64,000 bases of DNA from Uranotaenia lowii (taxonomy: Eukaryota > Arthropoda > Insecta > Diptera > Culicidae): contig NC_073692.1 of the NCBI RefSeq assembly GCF_029784155.1, forward strand, positions 235,122,503 through 235,186,502, in the 5' to 3' direction. This document shows, one piece after another, positions 11,431 through 24,125 of the stretch. Position 1 is the first letter of the stretch. Each line of letters opens with the position of its first letter. The notes under the pieces are model-generated. The model had not been told where the DNA came from. It made no database searches and saw only the letters and a list, made by a program, of their open reading frames with translations. The translations under genes and the position numbers were made by a program.

Positions 11431-13448
11431 ATATTCCCTTTCTCTACTGTAAATATTATTATGAATGAATTATATTTATTTTTTTTTTCGGAGAAAAAAT
11501 CAATTTTCTTTTTGTACACCAACTCAGTGTACAATCAGGCATCAGTACATACAAATGATACAGACGCTTTAAAATGAACACACACATATAGGATACAGAC
11601 ACTTTGAGAATCTGCATCAACCACTATTCTCACTGAATAGAAAATACATACACTCTACCCCATCTTTACTCACAACACTATGAAATCTAATATGCTCATT
11701 TAGCTTCAGTTTTGAATGTACGTGAAATCAAAGTTAGAGTCATACAAATACGATTTCATATGAAACCAACGATACATGTAACTTAATAATATACAAAAAA
11801 CAGTCAACACGTCATGTACTTTGAATACGATACTAACCCATAATCATCAGCTGTAAGTGAATTTACGAGAAGTAGAAAATGCTATAATGAAACCCTTTAT
11901 GAACCATTTTGTATAATCTGTGTTTGTTTTCACTATTGTTATTTAGTTGAGCAATCAATTTTGTTCAATGTGAGGCGTGTTATATAGTAAAGGCAAAAAA
12001 CAGTCTACCTTGACTGCCGAATCACTTAACTTTTTTTTTTTTTTTATTCCGATTCTCATATTTTATCCTTTCATGTTGTTATTCGCTTTTATATCATTTC
12101 TAGATGTGTTTCTAGAAAACTTAAAGCTTCAATTGAGTATTCCAACTTTACCGTGTACAACTGACAATCAAGTGTGTTTATGTTTATGATCAAATCCAAA
12201 ATTTCTATCCATAAAACATCTGGTTCTTAGTTCCAAAATTCCGTTCTTTTGCCTTTAACTGTACAGTCTCTTTGTATTTCAGGACATCGGTCGTTCTACG
12301 GATTAATACGGTTTTGATAAAAACTGTCAACAAGAGGACTAGTCATAGAAGCAAGAACGAGAAAGAAGTCTAGAAAATCAGAATTTGTGCATCGGAAGAT
12401 CCGGAAAACCGTTAAAGGCCTTTATTCTGCGCGGCCAACACCAATCATCAACGGATGCAGCCGCGTTCCGACTAAAGAGATGTGTCACTGTGCTCCGCTT
12501 TTCGGGTTCAAGATGAAATTCTTTTTATCGGACAAGTGCTACTCGCTACCTCCACCACCCACAAAGACACCTTCGTGCGAAAGATCACTCACATGAGCCG
12601 AGATTATACAACAGCTTCCACTCTCTCTCTCGCCTGCCGATGCCTGCTCCTGCTGTCGGGTCCGAAAGAGGCACGCCACTATGGCCCTATGAACGAGCAC
12701 CGCCCAGGTCTCCCCGACGTACTCCAGGTCCACACTATCAAACTGAAGTCCAATGCTGTCTACGACCTTCCGTAAACCACTATTTCCTTTATTTCAGGTT
12801 CACTGGTTACCAAAACTTTTGTCTCCAAATTGCATTTTTCATCTATCCATAATCAAACGATCTAAAATCCAAAACGAGAACAGGAGCATAAACCCGGCTA
12901 ATACCACCACAGCACGAACAAAACATCACAAATATGCAAACTACAAGGGATTAAAAAATGTGTAAACGAAACTATGCGATGTGATGCGAACAACCTGCGA
13001 TAAATCCTTGACCGCAAACCCTGCGACGACGCCGCAGATGCAGATGACGAATCAGGTCCGTTGCTGGCTACGAAAAGAATGCCCTCGCAATACATGAACG
13101 AGTTACTCCACGATGAAAATAGTACCCGAAGAGCCTTCATGGCGATCCTCATCATCACCAACTGAAGCAAATGGACAGGATGGGGACGGCAAGTCTTATG
13201 TTGCTGATGCCGGCTGCAAGTTCTTCAAGAATTCCTATCGGTGTGTCAACTTCGGATTTTCAATCAACGGTCTATTGATTTCGGCTTATGAAATGAACTT
13301 GAGGCCAACACTTACACATCGGCCATAGACGGAAGAAAATAAGTTGTGTCGATAGTTTTCTGTTCTTGATAAAACCAATCAACAACTCATCAAAAACCTT
13401 CGTATTAAAGCAGTTTTAGTCTAGTTCTAGATATATATATATATATAT
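11431..13448. other. Region with a GC-richer, unrecognised segment (12280-13330)
   Basis: 11431-12270 is AT-rich with nothing identifiable. From 12280 to 13330 GC rises and short open frames appear (for example 12482-12775 and 13113-13328 on plus, 12898-13170 on minus) with no family resemblance. The pattern fits an old exon, UTR or decayed gene. No splice model could be supported. The segment ends in a TA microsatellite at 13430-13448. Confidence 0.3.
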
Positions 13449-16126
13449 GACCCATTCCATCGTGACGTCACAACGTTTGCAAAACAATTTTTTGGTATAT
13501 AGTGTGTAAGTTTTACAGGTCATATCGTACATTGTTTAAAATTGTACATTATGAGGTCAAAATTTTATTCTCCACAATTTGAAACCAAAAGTATTTGTAT
13601 AGAATAAATAGTTAACAAAATATAAGCAAAAGGAATCGTGACGTCACAACGCGCCTCTTTTCCCACTTTTCAGTTTTTTTTACAACGCCGCAATTTTCTG
13701 CTCTTCTATTTGATCAAATTTTATGAAAATTTCAGGAAAGTATCGATTCATTACAACCAACAAAAAACTGTTTTTGATTTTTTCAAATTTTGATTCCAAT
13801 TTATTTTAGAGCGATTCAGTTTCGTGACGTCACAACGCACCATTTTTTTTAAGCAGGGTTTTGCAAAGCGTTGTGACGTCACGAAATTTGATGGTAAGCT
13901 ACATGAAATAAATCAAAGTATAATCTTAAAATGAATGCTTGATTTACTTAAAATGCTTAAAAACTTAATAAATAATGTGATTTGGTGATGAAATCGATCA
14001 ATTTATTCCCAAAAATTAAAAGGAATTTAATGTCAAAGGCCCATATAAGCAGATAAGGTTTGCAACACTGCTTACATCAATCTTATTCGAAGTGTTTTTA
14101 TGCGATCATGTGAATATTATTTTGGGACATAACTAAAACTAGGAAATATTTATTCGTAAAAGCGTTGAAATGTGTTTCTGAATCTTTTTAATCTTTAATT
14201 GCAAAGGAAAGGAAAAATAAATGATAATTTCAAAGCCTTCGATCTTTCCAAAGATAGTTTTAATCGACACTAGAGTGCCTAAATCAGACATCTAATGAAA
14301 ATCTTATAAGTTGCAAGCATAAATAGATCCTAGGCCTAACACAAAGTCCAGTGCCAAATTTGGGGATTGGCCCACGGAAATAGAGGGCACAATGAGCCTA
14401 AAATTTGTATGGAATTATGAGAAATTGGGTTTGGAAGGACATTAAAACCAAGTTATGCACCAATTTCTGAAGTCCCTATCGGCTGGTTTGTTTAAATTAT
14501 AGTCATTCAAAAACTTTCGTTATGACAAATAGTTTATCCCAAGATCCCATTTTGACAATGGTTTAGTTAAAAAGGTTTTTGAGTTTCAAAAATTAGCTTC
14601 TGATGGGTCAAATACAAAAAAAATACATGAATGATCATTAATCGACGCTAATTTTGAACGTTATAGTTGTTTTATGATAACTCTAATCGAAACGCGTTCC
14701 TCAGATGAAATATTTTCATAATCAAAGCTTTAAAATACTCAAATTAAAAGAAAAATTGGTCGATAAAGACCTAAATTATTGACGAAAAACGGTTTTTTTT
14801 TATCATGCCGAACAAAATCTACATAATTCCATACAAACTTCAGGTGCGTTGCGCAACCCCTTCCCTTAGAATAATTTGACCCAAATTTTGCATGAGACCT
14901 TGTGCTGGTACATATTTGAATTTATTAAATTTTGTAATTCAGTTCAAAGTCTCTTTAGTGAGATGTTATGTGAACACGGGGCGCGATTTAGATTTTCTGG
15001 TGACATTTTTTGAGGTGGAAATTTCAATAAAAGCAGTTTTCTATTAAAATCAATTAATTAATTTTTATTAATTAATTTTCTATGAAAATCTTATGAATTT
15101 TCAAATGAAAAAGTTAATCTATTAAGTTTACCAGTTTACCAGATTCTTTGAATCTCATTACATTTATTTCATGGAACTTATTTTGTTTGAACATAATGCC
15201 AAAAAGAAATAGAAGCTACTAGCGGTGTTTTTCATTCTAACATAAATATATGAAGAACCTCATCTTTAACAAGATTTTTATTCAAGTCACAGATAAATCT
15301 GCTTTATGATTCACAAATATTCTTTCACAAAATCGATGAGGATTTCATTTGTTTGATAGTTAGTTTATTCTTGAATCAAGCGTTTTTAAGCGCTGTTTTA
15401 TATGTTTTATAAGAAATGTTTAAAAACAACTAAGTTAATGCAAAAAAAAAAAATAGTTTCTTTAAAAACTTGATAATAGAATTCGTTTATTGAAGCACTG
15501 TGTTGAACTTGTATTGAAGAAATACTATCATAGTGTTGAAGTAAAAAGTCTTGAACGTTTTCGAAAAAAAGTAAACAAATTTTCGTGACGTCACAACGCA
15601 TTCTTTACCCGGGTGCAACTCACAATCAGCTAAACCGATTTTCAATCTAAAAATTGCATTAAATTCCGCTCAAAAATTTTGAAGAGACCTCCAATTTTCG
15701 ACAATATGTGAAATTTCAGTAAATCATAAATTTAAAAATAGTAGAATTTTCGTGACGTCACAACGCTTAAAAATAGATACCTTTATCAACGATTCTTGAG
15801 CGTAAACTTGCAGTAACTGTTATTTATCTTATATCATGCTTAAAAGATGGCTTTTCTACCATCATTTTGCAGTAATTGGTTTTGACATAGCTAGATTTTT
15901 GACAAAGTTATGTTATAAATAAAGAATATTTGCCAAAATCAATTAAATTTCATACTAAAATTTTTACATTTCAACGTTAACATACTCAATTCTAACAAAA
16001 GGTAGCTGAAAATCTTTTAATGGAAAATTACACTCAAGAAATAACCTTTCTAACGCAATGTAATTTATATTTGGACAATGAAAAATAAAAATCGGTTCTC
16101 CAGTTGAGGGGTGCTTGGAATGGGTC
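13449..16126. mobile_element. 2.7-kb element F with six CGTGACGTCACAACG motifs, in a TA repeat
   Basis: GACCCATTCCA at 13449-13459 is inverted at 16116-16126, and both ends sit in (AT)n, consistent with a TA target. The exact 15-mer CGTGACGTCACAACG occurs at 13461, 13637, 13823, 15584 and 15751, plus once inverted at 13869. Four lie within 435 bases of the left end and two within 550 of the right end. The 15-mer contains the palindrome TGACGTCA, a consensus CRE/ATF site. No open frame longer than about 65 codons. A non-autonomous DNA transposon with subterminal repeats is the best reading. Confidence 0.75.
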
Positions 16127-16455
16127 ATATATATATATATATATATATATTTTTTAGTTTTTATTCAATTTTGACAGCTTCAGAAGCCTGCTTTTTTTCG
16201 GTCTTACATTGTACGTTTTATCACAGAGAACGTTTTATATACTCCTACATAGATTATAGAACAAGTTGTGCTCAGGTATTTTCATAATCGTATAAACTAA
16301 CTTTTATTTATTATTTATCATGAGAGCTCAGCTACAAATCAATGACTATACGAAAATGAACTGTACATTTCACATATTATTATGCTATTTTTTAATTACT
16401 ACTTTTATACTAATCGGCTCAAATCGAATGAAGAAAAATGACATCTACGAATCTC

Positions 16456-16510
16456 AAAATGACATTGATTAAAGATGAGCTCAAAATGACATTGATTAAA
16501 GATGAGCTAG
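16456..16510 (+). repeat. Direct duplication, two units of about 28 bp
   Basis: TCAAAATGACATTGATTAAA followed by GATGAGCT occurs twice in tandem. A simple local duplication. Confidence 0.7.
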
Positions 16511-16859
16511 TCAATTAAAGTTCCATGTTAAACCCTGCTAAGTTTCCATCAGCTGCCGTAACGCACCATCAGCATCAGTCAATTCTGTAAAAAACTTTTT
16601 TTTTTTCAACCCAGTTTTCCTGAACTAACGATATGTTTAGTTGTAGACACTATTTGCTATATTTTCTCTGCTTACTGCATTCATTTAAATTTGTGAATCC
16701 CGCTTTTTTTTAAAATTTAGTTTGCCTTATCAATTTCCTGCGTTTTACTTCAACTTCGAACGTATCGAGATCTCTGGCAAGATGCGCTAAATTTAATAAT
16801 CAGCATATGACGAAACCTCTTGCTCGCTTTTTTTGTATCAAGACCTCCCGCTAGATACT

Positions 16860-17360
16860 ATGTTAAACATGATCAATGATATCAAGTCTTCTCGCAAGAT
16901 ATCATGTTCTTTTTATGTATCGAGACCTCTCGCAAGACACTCTCGCAAGTTATCAGAAGTTTTGACTTATCATCGATATCGAGTCCTCTCGCAAGATATC
17001 ATATTTTTTTATGTATCGAGTCCTCTCGCAAGATACTTAGATCATTGATATCGAGTCCTCTCGCAAGATACTTTCAGATCATTGATATCGAGTCCTCTCG
17101 CAAGATATCATTTTTTTTTACGTATCGAGTCCTCTCGCAAGATACTTTCAGATCATTGATATCGAGTCCTCTCGCAAGATATCATTTTTTTCAACGTATC
17201 GAGTCCTCTCGCAAGATACTTTCAGATCATTGATATCGAGTCCTCTCGCAAGATATCGTGTTTTTATTTTATTTATTTATTTTGTATCGAGACCTCTAAG
17301 AGCAAGATAGTATCAGAACGGTAGTAGATCACTGATAACAAGATCTCTCGCAAGGTATTA
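16860..17360 (+). repeat. Tandem array of about 12 units, 37-bp period, core TCCTCTCGCAAGATA
   Basis: The core TATCGAGTCCTCTCGCAAGA recurs with starts of its TCCTCTCGC part at 16984, 17021, 17056, 17093, 17130, 17167, 17204 and 17241, spaced 35-37 bases. Older degenerate units continue on both sides. Linkers alternate between a T-run type and a TTTCAGATCATTGAT type, giving a higher-order dimer of about 74 bases. The open frames across it simply translate the repeat (SSPLARY, ESSRKI). Degenerate outliers (GAGACCTCTCGCTCG) are at 18260-18320. Confidence 0.85.
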
Positions 17361-17399
17361 GAATTTGTGACTGGTCATGGATATCAAGTCCTTTCACAA

Positions 17400-18783
17400 A
17401 ATGACTATAGGTACAAAACGTTTATTATTGTTAAAAAAAAAACCTAAACCAAAAAGCGATTAGCAGCACGGAAGAAGAAAAACTTAAATGCTAATCATTT
17501 TAATTTTTATGAACACTAGCTTTTGGTTGACTTTTTTGTTATTTTTAAAGCTATATAATATAATTTGTGTGTGCTTGTTGTAAGTGATGCTAAATTCTCT
17601 TAGGATCACTATTCTGCTCAATTCCGTTTCCTTCGAATAAAGTTCAATTTGAAGTTCTCAATTCTTTCATCGAAACAAACTTCGTAACTAATTATAATTG
17701 CTGAATTATTGTCTTCACCAAATTTTCTGGATTTAAATCAGAATCCTGGTTTTAACAACATTCCTAGATTTTAGATGTCATTTGAGAAATGAAATTCTAC
17801 ATTGAATTTTTTTTTGTAAAGAATATAGATTTAGTGTTTTAGATTCAAATTCATCTCAGAAAGTTAGGCTAAAATAGCAAATTTCTTCTAAAATTCCCAG
17901 TTAGATCCGATGATTCAGAAGCACCGATTTTCTAAACAAATTCAGATTAAATCTTCAAATGGGAAAATTAACTTCATAATTTGAAATAATATTGAATCAT
18001 TTGATGCCTCTAACTTAGATAAAAAGTTTTATGATATAGAAACTTTTGTAACACGTTTTTTTTCATATCTGTAATTCTATTTTGGTTTATTAATTTTTTT
18101 TTAATTTGTTTTTGAATTTCTCTAGTCAAATAAAGATATTTCTAACTAAAAGCTATGAAATTCAAATTGAGATTCCGCTCAATTCTACTACTCAAGTTCT
18201 AGACCTCTCCCTGGTATTTTTTTTTTTTTTTTTACTTTTGTTCATTTTTAGACGTAAAGACCGAGACCGCTCGCTCGATTTGTTTCTATTTTTTAATTGA
18301 TTGAGACCTCTCGCTCGAATTTAGTTTTACAGATTGAACCTTCTCGTTTTTGTCTTGTTATATTTTTGTAGATTATCGGCTTATCAGTGACATATTTATA
18401 CTAGAACTAAGTTATCAGAAGGGATAAGGGATATCGAAAAATGCACTCGTACCCGCCAGAATGCTGCTTCTGATTTATAGAATGCGTTATAGGTATTCAA
18501 TTAGTTATAGCATTATGAAGTCCACTAAAGGCACAAAGTTAAATCATAATCAACATAAAAACTACATATCAAATCTGCATTTTTTTCATTGTAATATTAC
18601 CGCAACGTTTGCCAGTTTTAGTATTTTTTTAAATTCCGCCATCTTGGTTTGGCTACGCATCAAAACGATGCCAAAGAAGCTTTTTTCCGCACCTACATCA
18701 TTTGAATTAGGATTTACTTACTTTTTTTTTTGTTTAGAAGCGTATCCGTTTTGGGATGGGTTCCATTTCCCTGACTGCGCCAT
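17400..18783. other. AT-rich intergenic sequence
   Basis: No gene or dispersed repeat recognised apart from scattered GAGACC.CTCGCTCG relatives of the satellite at 18260-18320. The 134-aa plus-strand frame at 18461-18865 runs into the family E repeat and shows no family resemblance. Confidence 0.4.
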
Positions 18784-19065
18784 TGTAGTGACCCTACATC
18801 TATTAAATAATTTCTTTTCATTTACGCACATCAAAATCACGTCTGTTGCTCACAAAATTGCTTAACTGAATCTCTTTTTCCAGTCTTACACGCTCACGCT
18901 ATAATTGATACAATTGAGTAATTGATACACAGTCCGAATATTTACTCATTTACATGTTGTAAACTGAAACATCATTACTCGATAAGAGGAACTATATATA
19001 TTTATTTCAATATAATTTTTAATAAATTCTGTTATTATTTCTTATCCTTAACCTCATTCCCTACA
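18784..19065 (+). mobile_element. Solo-LTR-like repeat (family E), copy 2
   Basis: Same 282-base TG...CA sequence as copies 1 and 3. Flanking 5-mers are GCCAT on the left and ATTGT on the right, so no target duplication is visible. Only 349 bases separate it from copy 3. Confidence 0.65.
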
Positions 19066-19414
19066 ATTGTAATGTAACTCAAATATGTTTTTCAGACAAT
19101 ATTCAAAGTCTAAGTAAAAACATGTTTCGGAAAACTTCGTGATCGCTGGCGTGGCTCAGTGAAAAGAATTCCACATCGCCAATGGTTTCTTCTCCGTGAT
19201 TGACCAAGGTCATAAATTTTGCTCAGAAGTTAAAAAAAGCGTACTTAGGATAGGCGATGGGCGCCCTCGCAATCCTGGTATACAATTTCCACTGTGTTGA
19301 ACAGAGAACGCAACAGCCTTCACTCCAATTCCACTCCGATTGGCTTTCATTCTTATGGGAATCTGTGTAAGGGGCCGTCCATAAATGATGTCACGCGTTA
19401 GGGGGGGAGGGGGG

Positions 19415-19696
19415 TGTAGTGACCCTACATCTATTAAATAATTTCTTTTCATTTACGCACATCAAAATCACGTCTGTTGCTCACAAAATTGCTTAACTGA
19501 ATCTCTTTTTCCAGTCTTACACGCTCACGCTATAATTGATACAATTGAGTAATTGATACACAGTCCGAATATTTACTCATTTACATGTTGTAAACTGAAA
19601 CATCATTACTCGATAAGAGGAACTATATATATTTATTTCAATATAATTTTTAATAAATTCTGTTATTATTTCTTATCCTTAACCTCATTCCCTACA
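19415..19696 (+). mobile_element. Solo-LTR-like repeat (family E), copy 3
   Basis: Same 282-base sequence. It follows a G-rich run (TTAGGGGGGGAGGGGGG) that could pass for a polypurine tract but is part of a separate dispersed repeat starting GGGGCCGTCCATAAATGATG. Its right 5-mer, AAAGT, equals the left 5-mer of copy 1. Confidence 0.65.
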
Positions 19697-20059
19697 AAAG
19701 TCATTTTCGAAATATGATGGATTCAAATCGTGGTGTCATATTGCGCTACTTTCCGTTTTGTTTTTATAAATTGCTCAATTAAAAAGATAGTTATGATGAA
19801 AACCGAACAGCGAGGATATTTTTTAATAATGTGATGTATTTTTTATGGTGGCAAGTTTGTTTGAACTGATTCTTTATAAATTTTATAGATCTAGCAATTT
19901 GTTTTATTAATTTAAAGACATTTAAAGATAAATAGCACTACATCAAAAATAACCAACAAATTGGTTGTGGGAAACAAAAATAAAACCTGAGTAATATGGT
20001 TTTGTATGGCTGTGACGAATTATCAATGTAATATTTCTTACGTACGATTTTTGGAAACC

Positions 20060-20132
20060 CCCTGTGGTATACAAATGTTGAATCTAATTTATCTAAACCC
20101 GCTGTTGCATGATGCCCCGTTTGACGATATTT
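20060..20132 (-). mobile_element. Family D terminal fragment
   Basis: On the minus strand reads CGTCAAACGGGGCATCATGC then AACAGCGGG and ...CAACATTTGTATACC, matching the left end of the copy at 8655. Only the terminus is present. Confidence 0.6.
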
Positions 20133-22675
20133 TGTGAGCTTATTACATCATTAAAATATGGTTGTAACACGCTTTGTTATGCCAAGTCCAAAACAAGACA
20201 ATTTGTTTAAAGTAAAATCAGGAGAATCTTCCTAAAAAAATGTAACTTTAGTTTGAATTTTTTCCTCAAAACCGGGAAGTTTTTTTAAACTGCAGTCCTT
20301 GTTTTGCTTGGATTGAAACTTCAAGCAAACACATCAAAATGTGTCAAACGGTTGCACTTCCTACTAGGAGGAAAATGTAAATTTATGAAAATAAAGTCCA
20401 CATAATATACATCATGGTCGAGGGTAATTTTTCACTTGCATTCAATTTGTCCAAAGTCCGTCGGATTAGCAGCGAGGCAAATTGTTCCTCATAAAATCCA
20501 CTAGGCACTTGGCGTGTTCTGGCCTGGTCTGGTCTTGCTAGGACCACCCCGAGGCACGTTTTTCTTTTGTCCTCAGAATAAATTCTATTACTTACGACGG
20601 CGTTCCGGCTGATGGCAGCCACACGTCAACGAGTTGCTCCGGAAGTTCTCGGCATTTTTTTTTGTTTCTCGCTTCTTCGACACGCCAGCACTTTATGTCG
20701 AAGATTTGGTTTGGTGTGGTATTTTTCTTATGAGGAATATATAAAAAAATCTGATTTAGAACAGGATCTAAGCACTTTTCTAAACCCAAATTTAAGAAAC
20801 TTTCTGAGCTTTACATTTGTTTATACAGCAAGCCCTAAAAATACAACATCAATGTATTTGTTTTATAAAAAAAAAGAATGAATGGACAAAGGCAATTATC
20901 ATAAGAAAACTTCTAAAACTCTTTCAGGCGATCGCTGAATCATGCAAAGTAGCTAGGAAATCGCTAACCCTTGCAAGTAATAGTGCTACTGATTGTTCCT
21001 GGCGCGTTCTTGGTCTCGCCCAAAAAAGCGGCTCATAAATTATATGCATTTTATAATGCATAAAATATGCTCGTCATAAAAATAAATCTTCGCTTGATTT
21101 ACTTTCCTCAGACTTGGCTATGGTTGTATGTTTAATTTTTTCTGCTATCTTTGGCGATTCCTTTTGCGCCTTCTCTTTCTCATTCTTTCGCTCAATTTTG
21201 CCACTCCATTGGATGTGGTTTCGACCTGAAGGACTGTGAAATTTCTGTCCACCCACGCACGCCCCCTTCAATTTAGTATTCAACTTTAGTGCCACGGTAG
21301 CAAAAATGCAATTAAAATCTCTGCTTTATTAGTACTTCGGACAATAAAGCACGCCACCATTCGGTCGACTGGGTCTCGGTTTCAGTTTGTGGTTAATATT
21401 GAAGACGAAGGAATGCCACAAAGTTCGTCCACTCGACTTTTCTACCGGATCGACCGACCGGATGAAATTAAACGTATCTCTTATCTCGAGAGTCCGTCCG
21501 GATGGGGACAACCCGATGGCATATTATTAAAGCTTGATAGTCTCCACCCCCGTTTTCGGACTTTAGCTGGACAAATCGCTCAGCACGGGTATTATGGAGC
21601 CATAAAGCAATCAATCGATGCTGCTGGACATGGGAAAAAGTAATTAAAACTTTGATGCTGACCGTCCCATTTAATTATACAAGATGCCCGATAAGGCTTA
21701 AGCCAAGGAGAGATCACTTAATGGACACATGCTGATTGATCTAAGCCTCTTCCTTAATTGGTGACAGTTAATTTCTATTAACTGCCAACCAAAAATGGGA
21801 AAAGGTGGATCCGGTAGCTTGGCCAACCAACTGATCATCCCAATCAATTGCAGGATGTGAAACATAAATGTGCTTTCTTCAATTATAAAATAAAACGTTT
21901 GTATAACTCCGTGATTTTCGTTTTGTTTTTCATCATCTGTTAACCCCAATCCGTCCCAGATTATTTACCCGTTATAGTTCTGGACAGGGCCGGATTAAGC
22001 CATCGGGTGGCCCGGAGAAATTTTTTTCGAGGGGGCCCCGATGAATTGATTTTTTCCATATGCCATCTCAGAGAACTCATAAGTTTTTGAACATACGAAG
22101 GAACTGAAAATGAGTTCAAAATGTTGCCTTCCTTTATGCCTCGTAAGTAGAAGGCAGTTTCTGGTATCTTCAAACAATAATTGTTAAACCATCATGTGCA
22201 AACATCGCGAAACAGTTAATCAACTAACTGAAAATGTAAACTCTGATTTAAGCTGTTAAATGCAAAATCAACAAACTCTATCAACAACTAAAATTCTCGG
22301 TTTTGGAAAAATTCTAAAAGAAACAAATAAATGTTTGTAAATTGTGTTGGAATTTTGTTCGCTGATAACCTGATATAACTCCGCCTGCGTAGGAGAAAAT
22401 TATTGATCGCCCAGAGCTCCTGGCGCCAACTAGCTCATCATTCCCGAAGCTTCGTTTCCCTATCATGTAATGATAGCAATAACTGAATTTCGATTTTTTC
22501 GTAAATCATTTAATTATTGATTGATAATTCGTAAATATTTTCATAAAAAGTTATGTAACACAGTTAGTTTAAATTTTAGTTTCAATTTATCGGATCAGTT
22601 CCATTCTTATTGAAGAGTAAGGTTTTGAATTTTATGAATGAAGACTATCACCGTGATTTTTTGTTTTATACTTAA
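20133..22675. other. Intergenic region with unrecognised open frames
   Basis: GC is locally higher at 20400-20660 and 21330-21660. The 84-aa plus frame at 21389-21643 (MVNIEDEGMPQSSSTRLFYR...) overlaps a 60-aa minus frame; neither shows a known domain. A 70-base piece at 21990-22050 (GGCCGGATTAAGCC, then GGGGGCCCCG) resembles dispersed mosquito-type repeat sequence. No supported gene model. Confidence 0.3.
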
Positions 22676-22998
22676 CTAGCTGAACCCGGTAAACTTCGTT
22701 TTACCTTCTAATGTATAAATTGTAATAAATGTTAAATTTCATCTACACATCCTTAACTTCATCGTGCTCGCGAATCGATTTTTATGGAAATCGTAACAAA
22801 ATTGTATGGCTTGTGTCCCATTTAAAGTTGAATTTGTATTGGGCCCACCTTCCATAAAAGGTTAGATTCTTGAAACTATTATACAAACCATCTCTGACCC
22901 GAAAACCCCTCGGATAAAAAAACTTCACTTCATTCCGACGACCATTTATACGTGATGGTGTTACAGAGAAAACGCCTCCATTTTTATATATAAGAAGA
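22676..22998 (-). mobile_element. Non-autonomous Helitron (family C), copy 1
   Basis: On the minus strand it begins TCTT(CTT)ATATATAAAAATGG and ends with the hairpin GGTAAA-ACGAAG-TTTACC, then GGGTCAG and a terminal CTAG. A 5' TC, a 3' CTRR and a hairpin a few bases upstream are the hallmarks of Helitrons. Flanks are consistent with insertion between A and T without duplication. It has no Rep/helicase frame. The cleanest copy is at 57899-58195. Confidence 0.75.
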
Positions 22999-23026
22999 TG
23001 TGAAAAAAAAAAATTTTGTATCGGTA

Positions 23027-23971
23027 CCGTAAAACGGGGTAACATTGATCACCGGGGTAGCTTTGATCAACATGAAATTGTGCCAAATAATCATCAATAA
23101 CTAAGTCTATAGTTTAAATTTTTGAAAACTGTTTTCTAAGTTTGAAAGCCCATTAATTAAGTATCAAAAAGGCCAAATTTGGTTGTATTTGAAATTTGTT
23201 TTCTGTAAGTAAAAATGTTATTTCAAAATCTTAAAATATCTATCTTCTCCAAGGCTGGCAAAGAAACAGCTCTCCTGATGATACCAAAAAGCATTTAGAA
23301 GCAAACGGGTTGTCGAATGTGAAAGAACAACATTTTTTGTTTATATTTGTGAAGTTATAGTGCTATTTTTATAGTAATTTAATGATAATTTTTTTATATT
23401 TAAAAATAAAGGACGTTTTCCAAGAGTAAGCCCATATTAAAAAAATGGATAGGAACCCTATCAAATGGTTAACTTTGAAGAAAAAATGAAAATGGTAATA
23501 GCGGGTGGGCCTAGAAGAACGTGTGAAGGTAAAATTTCATTTGTATTTTGAAGCTAAAACTATTTAGCAATTGTTATAACTTTTGCCCCTAAATGTATGC
23601 AGCATCACAGTTCTTTTATCGATTATAAATGTTTTTTTTTTAAAGAAAACGTTAAAAACTAGGTAAAATTGATGAACAAGCTTTTAAAATTTTATTATGA
23701 TGGTGTTTTGTATCCTTTATGATCAAGAAATTCGATAAAACCATCAAAATAGAGACTGATCAATGTCACCCCAAAGCATCAAATTCTGTACAGAGACGAA
23801 ATCGATTTTTAAATCAAATTTAAAGAAGTCTAATAAATATCTGCAACCATGTTTTACGTTCATAGGGGCCCAGTACTGGTTTTAAAAATATTAAACAGAC
23901 CACATTCCCCTTAACAGAAAAAATAATCGAAAAATATTGAAAAAAGTGATCAATCTTACCCCGGATTACGG
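23027..23971 (+). mobile_element. Family B MITE, copy 1 (CCGTAAAACGGGG ends)
   Basis: The TIRs are CCGTAAAACGGGGTAACATT on the left and, in reverse complement, CCGTAATCCGGGGTAAGATT on the right, each flanked by TA. The word CGGGGTAnCnTTGATCA is present twice at the left end (23035, 23053) and as TGATCAATnTnACCCC twice at the right end (23758, 23947). 945 bp, non-coding. Sister copies: 25674-26671 and 62664-63609. Confidence 0.85.
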
Positions 23972-23976
23972 TACCC

Positions 23977-24125
23977 TCCTTTCATAAAAAGTGAGATTCT
24001 TGAAACTATTATACAAACCATCTCTGACCCAAAAAACCCTCGGATACCAAATTTCACTTCATTCCGACCGACCATTCAAACGTGATGGTGTTACAGAGAA
24101 AACGCCTCCATTTTTATATATAAGA
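23977..24125 (-). mobile_element. Helitron family C, 5' half only
   Basis: Starts (minus strand) at TCTTATATATAAAAATGG (24125) and matches 58195-58045 closely, but stops where the family B MITE ends. It is truncated, and followed by T on the plus strand as expected for an A/T target. Confidence 0.7.

Noticed and set aside
16833..17233. Two overlapping open frames in the satellite
   Set aside because: They only translate the 37-bp repeat in different frames.
19398..19414. Polypurine tract before LTR copy 3
   Set aside because: The G-run belongs to a separate dispersed repeat (a relative is at 10486), so its position is probably coincidence.
11149..19696. A single 8.5-kb LTR retrotransposon bounded by AAAGT
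   Set aside because: No primer-binding site follows copy 1, no gag or pol is present, and a third copy sits inside; only the matching AAAGT flanks favour it. Reported as an observation, not as a feature.
22782..23045. 87-aa minus open frame
   Set aside because: It lies within the Helitron and runs across the adjacent MITE end; no coding signal.
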